Shown: positions 6,907-11,492 of the stretch, piece by piece
Position numbering within the stretch: position 1 is the stretch's first letter
Layout: each line of letters opens with the position of its first letter
Source: Methanobacterium sp.
GTDB taxonomy: Archaea > Methanobacteriota > Methanobacteria > Methanobacteriales > Methanobacteriaceae
NCBI GenBank assembly: GCA_028682985.1
Contig: JAJRAE010000163.1
Coordinates: 1 to 11,492, forward strand
DNA: 11,492 nt
Reading direction: 5' to 3'
Notes under the pieces: model-generated
What the model saw: only the letters and a program-made list of their open reading frames with translations
Told to the model about the DNA's origin: nothing
The model's database searches: none
Program-made: the position numbers and the translations under genes

Positions 6907-7362
6907 ATGTTTGCAGCCATAAGAGTACGGGGCACCACAGGTGTAAAAGGGGAGGTAGCGGACACCATGAAGATGTTAAGACTTAACCGGATCAACCATG
7001 TTGTCATACTCGATGAAAACCCCAGCTACAAGGGAATGCTCCAAAAATCAAAAGATTACATAACATGGGGAGAAATAAAGGAAGACACCCTGACCAAAGT
7101 CATAACCAAAAGAGGAAGACTACCCGGGGGCCAGAAACTCACAGAAGAATACTTAAAAGAAAACACTTCCCATAAATCAGTTAAAGAATTATCTAAAGCA
7201 ATATTTGCCGGAGAAAAACTGGAAGATAACGGTTTAAAACCAATCTTCAGATTACACCCGCCCCGCAAAGGTTACAAAAACACCAGGAGAGCCTTCAATG
7301 AAGATGGAACCCTGGGATACCGAGGGGAGAAAATAGAAGACTTAATAAAAAAGATGTTATAG
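6907..7362 (+). CDS. rpmD: 50S ribosomal protein uL30 (L30)
   Basis: This 151-residue protein is the long archaeal/eukaryotic uL30 (L7e type), more than twice the size of bacterial L30. The N-terminal ferredoxin-like part has FAAIRVRGTTGVKGEVADTM (2-21) and a LRLNRINHVVILDE segment (24-37). The middle has GEIKEDTLTKVITKRGRLP (55-73), and the conserved end carries FRLHPPRKGYKNTRRAF (114-130). AGGTGA at 6894-6899 is seven bases before the ATG. The 90-base gap upstream (6817-6906) is A/T-rich and holds two loosely similar blocks beginning AATGCATAAAA and AATGCGTAAAT; I see no clear promoter there. Confidence 0.97.
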   Translation: MFAAIRVRGTTGVKGEVADTMKMLRLNRINHVVILDENPSYKGMLQKSKDYITWGEIKEDTLTKVITKRGRLPGGQKLTEEYLKENTSHKSVKELSKAIFAGEKLEDNGLKPIFRLHPPRKGYKNTRRAFNEDGTLGYRGEKIEDLIKKML

Positions 7363-7381
7363 TATTTCGAGTTGATTTGTC

Positions 7382-7819
7382 ATGATTAGAAAAACACGAA
7401 AAATAAGGAAACTACGTGGTTCACGAACCATAGGTGGAGGTTCCTCTAAAAAAAGGAGAGGAGCAGGTCACCGTGGTGGAAGAGGTATGGCTGGTGGACA
7501 CAAACATATGTGGTCCTGGATTGTTAAATACGACCCCAACCACTATGGAAAGTATGGATTTAAAAGGCCCCAGAAAACCATATACAACTTTAAACCAGTG
7601 AACCTGGCATTCCTGGATGAAAAACTGGATGATCTGGTGGTCCAGGGATTAGCTACCAAGGAAAAAGGAAAAATTGTATTGGATGTCACCCAGCTGGGAT
7701 ACAACAAAGTTCTTGGAAAAGGCAAAATAAACAAGCCAGTCATCATCAAATCCCCTAAATTCTCAGAATCTGCAGTACGCAAAATAGAAGAAGCAGGCGG
7801 AAAAGCAGAAACCATTTAA
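7382..7819 (+). CDS. rplO: 50S ribosomal protein uL15 (L15)
   Basis: This 145-residue protein is archaeal uL15, a late-assembly protein of the large subunit that reaches into 23S rRNA with a long basic N-terminal arm. The arm is clear: RKTRKIRKLRGSRTIGGGSS (3-22), then KKRRGAGHRGGRGMAGGHKH (23-42). The globular part has KYGFKRPQKTIYNFKPVNL (57-75), and the C-terminal GKGKINKPVIIKSPKFSESA (112-131) is typical. The SD is weak: GTTGAT at 7371-7376 differs by one base from the GGTGAT used elsewhere here. The start is fixed by the conserved arm. It precedes secY by 42 bases, the conserved L15–SecY neighbourhood of bacteria and archaea. Confidence 0.97.
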   Translation: MIRKTRKIRKLRGSRTIGGGSSKKRRGAGHRGGRGMAGGHKHMWSWIVKYDPNHYGKYGFKRPQKTIYNFKPVNLAFLDEKLDDLVVQGLATKEKGKIVLDVTQLGYNKVLGKGKINKPVIIKSPKFSESAVRKIEEAGGKAETI

Positions 7820-7847
7820 TAGTTTAAAAAATATTATCACAAAGCAA

Positions 7848-7854
7848 GGAGTGA
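7848..7854 (+). promoter_or_regulatory. Ribosome binding site fixing the TTG start of secY
   Basis: GGAGTGA lies seven bases before TTG 7862. It is the only strong SD in the 42-base gap and supports a TTG start for SecY. Confidence 0.8.
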
Positions 7855-7861
7855 CATAGAT

Positions 7862-9202
7862 TTGATTGAAAAACTGGAGCCCATATTCACATTACTCCCC
7901 CAGGTAGGGTCACCTGATTACCGGGTGCCTTTTAAAGAAAAACTCAAATGGACCGGAGTAATACTGATACTGTACTTCATATTGGGTCAGGTAGCACTGT
8001 TCGGTTTAAGCGCAACTGCAGTAGATCAGTTTGCACAGTTAAGAGCTGTTCTGGCCGGTAGTTTTGGATCAATCATTACCCTGGGTATAGGACCCATAGT
8101 TTCAGCATCCATCATACTACAGCTTCTAGTGGGTGGTAAAATAATCAAACTAGACTTATCCCAACCAAGGGATAAAGTTTTATTCCAGGGAACTCAAAAA
8201 CTTCTTGCTATAATATTCACAGTATTTGAAGGAAGTGTACTGGTATTAACCGGTGCCCTTGCACCAACATCTCCAGAGTTAGCTTGGATTTTAATACTCC
8301 AAATAACCATAGGAGGAATATTGATAATCTTCCTGGATGAAGTAGTATCCAAATGGGGATTCGGTAGCGGTGTAGGACTGTTCATTGCAGCCGGTGTTGC
8401 CCAGACCATAATCGTGGGAACATTCAACTTCCTTTCATCTCCAACATCTCCCGGTGTGCCTTCCGGTGCAATACCCCACTTCCTATATACATTAACCACC
8501 AGCCAACCGGACTTCAGCCTACTGATACCGGTATTAGCAGTGATAGTGGTATTCCTGGTTGTGGTCTATGCTGAGAGTATGAGGGTGGAGATACCCCTCT
8601 CATATGGTGGAGTTAAAGGCGCTCGAGGAAAATATCCCCTTAAATTCATATACGCCAGTAATATGCCAGTTATACTGACCAGCGCATTACTGTTAAACGT
8701 ACAATTATTTGCCACCCTGTTCCAGAAACTGGGATTCCCAATCTTCGGAACCATATCCAATGGACAGGCAGTCAGTGGACTGGCTTTGTGGCTAACTATA
8801 CCAACACTCAGTACAATATTCACCAACCCATTACAGGTACTGTTCTATGCAATAGTATTCATTGGATCATGTGTCTTATTCGCCTGGCTATGGGTTGAGC
8901 TCAGTGGAATCGGACCAAAACAGGTATCTAAACAGTTATACGATATGGGTATGCAGATCCCTGGATTTAGAAGTAGCAGAGGGCAGTTTGAAAGGATCCT
9001 TAAAAAGTACATACCAGCCATCACCATTATGGGTGGGGCATTTGTAGGGCTCTTAGCCTTTGGTGCTGACCTCACAGGAGCACTGGGAGGAGGTACTGGG
9101 GTGCTTTTAACAGTGGGTATCGTATACCGATTATATGAAGAACTGGCCCAGGAACAGTTAATGGACATGCACCCCATGCTCCGTAGATTCATGGGTGATT
9201 AG
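7862..9202 (+). CDS. secY: Protein translocase subunit SecY (Sec61 alpha)
   Basis: This 446-residue membrane protein is archaeal SecY, the channel through which proteins cross or enter the cytoplasmic membrane. Ten hydrophobic segments can be placed at about 30-50, 71-92, 113-133, 141-160, 166-190, 219-238, 264-288, 326-348, 383-403 and 406-424. The plug region lies between the first two (about 52-70). TM2 carries GIGPIVSASIILQLLVGG (75-92). The cytosolic ribosome-facing loop before TM7 has the family block SYGGVKGARGKYPLKFIYAS (247-266), whose basic residues contact the ribosome, and a second basic loop lies before TM9 (about 350-382). The start is TTG, with GGAGTGA at 7848-7854. Neither SecE nor SecG/Sec61beta is in the window, so the partners lie elsewhere. 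It follows uL15 by 42 bases and precedes adkA by 60. Confidence 0.98.
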   Translation: MIEKLEPIFTLLPQVGSPDYRVPFKEKLKWTGVILILYFILGQVALFGLSATAVDQFAQLRAVLAGSFGSIITLGIGPIVSASIILQLLVGGKIIKLDLSQPRDKVLFQGTQKLLAIIFTVFEGSVLVLTGALAPTSPELAWILILQITIGGILIIFLDEVVSKWGFGSGVGLFIAAGVAQTIIVGTFNFLSSPTSPGVPSGAIPHFLYTLTTSQPDFSLLIPVLAVIVVFLVVVYAESMRVEIPLSYGGVKGARGKYPLKFIYASNMPVILTSALLLNVQLFATLFQKLGFPIFGTISNGQAVSGLALWLTIPTLSTIFTNPLQVLFYAIVFIGSCVLFAWLWVELSGIGPKQVSKQLYDMGMQIPGFRSSRGQFERILKKYIPAITIMGGAFVGLLAFGADLTGALGGGTGVLLTVGIVYRLYEELAQEQLMDMHPMLRRFMGD

Positions 9203-9262
9203 TTACAATTCAAATCATGATAAAAATTAAAAATAAATAAAACAATATCAGGGGTAAAAGAT

Positions 9263-9817
9263 ATGAAGGTAGTAGTAGTTGCTGGAATTCCCGGCTCAGG
9301 AAGTACCACAGTTCTTAAAGGAGCTCTTGTAGACCTAGACTATGTACATGTAAACTATGGAGATGTGATGCTCGAAATAGCCAAGAGCAAGGATCTGGTA
9401 ACCGAAAGAGATCAGATGAGAAAACTTTCTCCAGATATGCAGAAAGAAGTACAGAGAGAAGCAGCCCAGAGCATAAGGAAAAGAGCACTGGAAAACAATA
9501 TAATTGTGGACACCCACTGCACCATAAAAACACCCCTAGGCTTTCTGCCAGGACTACCGCCCTGGGTTTTAGAAGAACTTAAACCAGACCAGTTCGTACT
9601 AATCGAGGCAGATGGTGATGAAATACTACTCCGGAGAATAACCGATACCACCCGCACTCGGGACATGGAAAAACTGGATGACATAAACCTGCACCAGCAA
9701 ATGAACCGTTCAGTCTCCATGGCATATGCCGCATTAACCGGAGCCACAGTAAAGATAATACAGAATCATGATGACCAGCTGGATGAAACAGTTGAGGAAA
9801 TGAAGAATACACTTTAA
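9263..9817 (+). CDS. adkA: Adenylate kinase, archaeal type
   Basis: This 184-residue enzyme is the archaeal adenylate kinase (AdkA), which interconverts ATP + AMP and two ADP in the cytosol. The P-loop is GIPGSGST (8-15). Other archaeal-type motifs are NYGDVMLEIA (31-40), RDQMRKLSPDMQ (49-60), VDTHCTIKTPLGFLPGLPPW (82-101), the arginine-rich ILLRRITDTTRTRD (121-134) and MNRSVSMAYAALTGATVKII (147-166). It lacks the long lid of bacterial Adk, as expected for this family. The start at 9263 has a modest SD (GGGGT, 9251-9255). Its place right after secY parallels the bacterial secY–adk pair, although the archaeal enzyme belongs to a divergent group. Confidence 0.95.
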   Translation: MKVVVVAGIPGSGSTTVLKGALVDLDYVHVNYGDVMLEIAKSKDLVTERDQMRKLSPDMQKEVQREAAQSIRKRALENNIIVDTHCTIKTPLGFLPGLPPWVLEELKPDQFVLIEADGDEILLRRITDTTRTRDMEKLDDINLHQQMNRSVSMAYAALTGATVKIIQNHDDQLDETVEEMKNTL

Positions 9818-9820
9818 ATA
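9813..9820 (+). promoter_or_regulatory. Candidate TATA element upstream of the DUF106/Ylp1 gene
   Basis: TTTAAATA matches the archaeal TATA consensus (TTTAWATA) exactly and overlaps the adkA stop codon. Transcription starting about 25 bases downstream would give a leader of roughly 20 bases that still contains the AGGA SD at 9851-9854. A second A/T match, TTTATAAA, lies at 9823-9830. The region is so A/T-rich that a chance match is quite possible. Confidence 0.3.
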
Positions 9821-9863
9821 AATTTATAAAAATTATAAAAAAAATAAATGAGGAAAAAATAAA

Positions 9864-10460
9864 ATGGCAGGCTTCGACTTTTTGAATCCGATTTTAAATC
9901 CACTACTTAATCCATTACTAACCCTGGTAAATGATCCAAACAATCCCATGTTTGGAGCTATCATCGGGGTTTTCATAATAGCCACCATAGTAGCCTTTCT
10001 GATCACACTGGCCAACAAATTGCTGGTGGACCAGGACCGTCTACAATACCTGCAGAAAGAAATGAAAGTATACCAGCAGGACATGATGAAAGCCCAGAAA
10101 TCAGGTGATCCCAAAGCAATGAAAGAAGTGCAGAAGAAACAGGCTAAATTCATGCAAATCCAGAAAGAGATGATGTTCAACTCCTTCAAACCCATGATAG
10201 TAACATTCATACCAATCATTCTCATATTCTACTGGATGGCAGGAAACCCCCTCATAACACAGTTTTATGTTCAGCTACCCACCTTTAGCTACTACTTATT
10301 CCTGGTGCCATTCTTCCAGTGGATAGCCTCCATATTCTACCCGGTAGGAGTAGTAACACCCTTTGCCACCATCAGCTGGCTGGGATGGTACATAATGGTC
10401 TCCTTTGCAATGTCCATGGTGTTCAGGAAGTTCCTTGGACTTAAAGGAGGAGGAATGTAA
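9864..10460 (+). CDS. DUF106 membrane protein, Oxa1/YidC/EMC3-superfamily insertase (Ylp1)
   Basis: This 198-residue protein has the layout of the archaeal DUF106/Ylp1 family, the archaeal relatives of YidC, Oxa1, EMC3 and TMCO1. A first membrane segment lies at about 30-51. A charged, Gln/Lys-rich helical hairpin follows (about 55-106), probably a cytosolic coiled coil, with LQKEMKVYQQDMMKAQKSGD (63-82) and EVQKKQAKFMQIQKEMM (88-104). A second membrane segment lies at about 108-126, an amphipathic aromatic stretch at about 140-163, and a third membrane segment at about 171-189. Family members are thought to insert membrane proteins with few or short segments, and the coiled coil is thought to face the ribosome. 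The position two genes after secY supports this. AGGA at 9851-9854 is the SD. The family is inferred from topology and context. Confidence 0.88.
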   Translation: MAGFDFLNPILNPLLNPLLTLVNDPNNPMFGAIIGVFIIATIVAFLITLANKLLVDQDRLQYLQKEMKVYQQDMMKAQKSGDPKAMKEVQKKQAKFMQIQKEMMFNSFKPMIVTFIPIILIFYWMAGNPLITQFYVQLPTFSYYLFLVPFFQWIASIFYPVGVVTPFATISWLGWYIMVSFAMSMVFRKFLGLKGGGM

Positions 10461-10536
10461 CTGAAATTCAATTATATTATTAACCCGTCTAAAAATAAAA
10501 AAAATACATGAAATAAGTTAATAGGAGAAAAATAAC

Positions 10537-10803
10537 ATGCCACAGTTAAGATATAGATCAAGATCTTACAGAAGAACCTTTACGAAAACCCCAGGAGGCA
10601 AGACAGTATTACATTACAAGAAGAAAAAACCCTCCAAGCACCGATGTGCCAGTTGCGGTAACCTTCTACACTCTGTCCCCCGGGGAAGACCATATCAGAT
10701 AAGAAAACTATCCAAATCAAAGAAAAGGCCAAACAGACCATACGGGGGACAGCTCTGCTCACAGTGCACCCGTAAAATCTACAAACAAGAGGCCCGATCC
10801 TAG
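10537..10803 (+). CDS. rpl34e: 50S ribosomal protein eL34 (L34e)
   Basis: This 88-residue protein is archaeal eL34, found in archaea and eukaryotes only. It opens with the typical PQLRYRSRSYRRTFTKTPGG (2-21), followed by a basic stretch and two CxxC pairs, C37/C40 (CASCG) and C74/C77 (CSQC), which make a zinc-ribbon fold. The start at 10537 has AGGAGA at 10523-10528. The 76-base gap upstream contains a TATA-like ATTATATTAT at 10471-10480 that would allow a leader of about 35 bases, a weak promoter candidate. Its stop (10801-10803) touches the cmk ATG, a zero-base junction suggesting coupled translation. Confidence 0.97.
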   Translation: MPQLRYRSRSYRRTFTKTPGGKTVLHYKKKKPSKHRCASCGNLLHSVPRGRPYQIRKLSKSKKRPNRPYGGQLCSQCTRKIYKQEARS

Positions 10804-11328
10804 ATGATAATAACCATCGGCGGAGTAGCTGGAAGCGGCACTACCACTGCCAGCAAGATCCTCTCCGATAAAATGGGAATACCCTATATCTCTGCAGGTG
10901 ACATATTCCGCCAGATGGCCAGTGAAAATGATATGGACATCCTCCAGTTCAGTGAATATGCCGAGGACAACGTAGAAGTGGACCAAGCAATAGATCAGAG
11001 GCAGGCTGAAATAGCCAGCCAGAATGAGGATCTCATAGTGGAAGGAAGACTTTCCGCTTACTTCATTGACGCCGATCTCAAGGTATGTTTCAACGCACCC
11101 CTGGATGTACGGGCTGAACGAATAAGCCAGAGAGAGGGAAAACCATTGTCCATAGTAAAAAAAGAGATCATTCAAAGAGGGGAAAGTGAGGCTAAAAGAT
11201 ACCGGGAAATACACCATATTAATATAAAAAACCTGGACATCTATGATTTAATTATAAACACCCACAGCTTCCCCCCGGAAAGCATTGCTAATATCATACT
11301 TAAAACAGCTCAAGAATTAAAAATATAA
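10804..11328 (+). CDS. cmk: Cytidylate kinase (CMP/dCMP kinase)
   Basis: This 174-residue enzyme is the short archaeal cytidylate kinase, which phosphorylates CMP and dCMP with ATP to the diphosphates for CTP and dCTP synthesis. The P-loop is GGVAGSGTTT (6-15). The NMP-binding part has ISAGDIFRQMA (29-39) and VEGRLSAYF (79-87). The lid and C-terminal part have DVRAERISQREGK (101-113) and RGESEAKRYREIH (125-137), and the DIYDLIINT strand (145-153) is conserved. It starts immediately after the eL34 stop, with GAGG at 10789-10792 inside eL34. The window thus contains two nucleoside monophosphate kinases inside a ribosomal cluster, separated by Ylp1 and eL34; cmk linked to eL34 and eL14 is a standard archaeal arrangement. 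Confidence 0.96.
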   Translation: MIITIGGVAGSGTTTASKILSDKMGIPYISAGDIFRQMASENDMDILQFSEYAEDNVEVDQAIDQRQAEIASQNEDLIVEGRLSAYFIDADLKVCFNAPLDVRAERISQREGKPLSIVKKEIIQRGESEAKRYREIHHINIKNLDIYDLIINTHSFPPESIANIILKTAQELKI

Positions 11329-11395
11329 TAGAATAGATCTTAAAAATTAAAAATAAAACAATTTAAACAATAAAAAAAATGAAAGGTGATTATGA

Positions 11396-11492
11396 ATGCC
11401 AGCAATAGAAGTTGGAAGAATATGTATCAAACTCGCAGGTAGAGAAGCCGGTGAAAAATGTGTTATCATAGAAGTTATCGATGATAAATTTG
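11396..11492 (+). CDS. rpl14e: 50S ribosomal protein eL14 (L14e), N-terminal part
   Basis: The first 32 codons are visible and the gene runs past the window end. The sequence PAIEVGRICIKLAGREAGEK (2-21) followed by CVIIEVID is the start of archaeal eL14, a KOW/SH3-like RNA-binding protein of the large subunit. The start at 11396 is supported by AGGTGAT at 11384-11390, five bases upstream. An ATG at 11392 is out of frame and closes quickly. A 67-base A/T-rich gap separates it from cmk. In related archaea a pseudouridine synthase (TruB/Cbf5) usually follows, but that lies outside the window. Confidence 0.93.
   Translation, partial: MPAIEVGRICIKLAGREAGEKCVIIEVIDDKF

Overview
The window is a one-directional stretch of an archaeal ribosomal protein supercluster (the S10–spc region). 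The organism is most likely a methanogen of the Methanobacteriales, resembling Methanobacterium. Four things support this. The proteins are archaeal or eukaryote-type (eS4, eL32, eL19, eL34, eL14, archaeal SecY, archaeal adenylate kinase, the RNase P subunit Rpp29, SUI1/aIF1). The gene order is that of euryarchaeal methanogens. The ribosome binding sites are AGGTGAT-like, matching the archaeal 16S 3' end. The gaps are very A-rich. The genus is inferred from memory of gene order and protein style, not from a search.

Layout: all 24 genes are on the + strand. Bases 1-209 hold the end of uS3 (rpsC) with a Lys/Ala/Pro repeat tail. Next come uL29, the initiation factor SUI1/aIF1, RNase P component 1 (Rpp29), uS17, uL14, uL24, eS4, uL5, a small zinc-type uS14 with a TTG start (3577-3720), uS8, uL6 and eL32 (to 5016). 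A 110-bp gap with two possible hairpins precedes eL19, then uL18, uS5, uL30 and uL15. From 7862 the operon moves to membrane and nucleotide functions: secY, adkA, a DUF106/Ylp1 gene of the Oxa1/YidC/EMC3 superfamily, eL34, cmk, and the first 32 codons of eL14, cut by the window end.

How the genes fit together: the cluster co-expresses proteins of both ribosomal subunits with a start-site selection factor (SUI1), a tRNA 5'-maturation subunit (Rpp29), the protein-conducting channel (SecY) with a probable membrane insertase partner (Ylp1), and two nucleoside monophosphate kinases that supply RNA precursors. Many genes touch or overlap (uS17/uL14, uL24/eS4, eS4/uL5, uL18/uS5, eL34/cmk), which suggests translational coupling. 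No gap carries a run of five or more T on the coding strand, which fits read-through of one long transcript. Some A/T-rich gaps could hold secondary promoters.

I see no mobile element, CRISPR array, tRNA or rRNA gene, frameshift or transferred segment. This is essentially a canonical housekeeping region, and I found no convincing new system. The points most worth a second look are the eL32–eL19 leader, the exact repeat in the uS3 tail, the SD-less start of the RNase P gene, the basic tail of SUI1, and the secY–adkA–ylp1 linkage.
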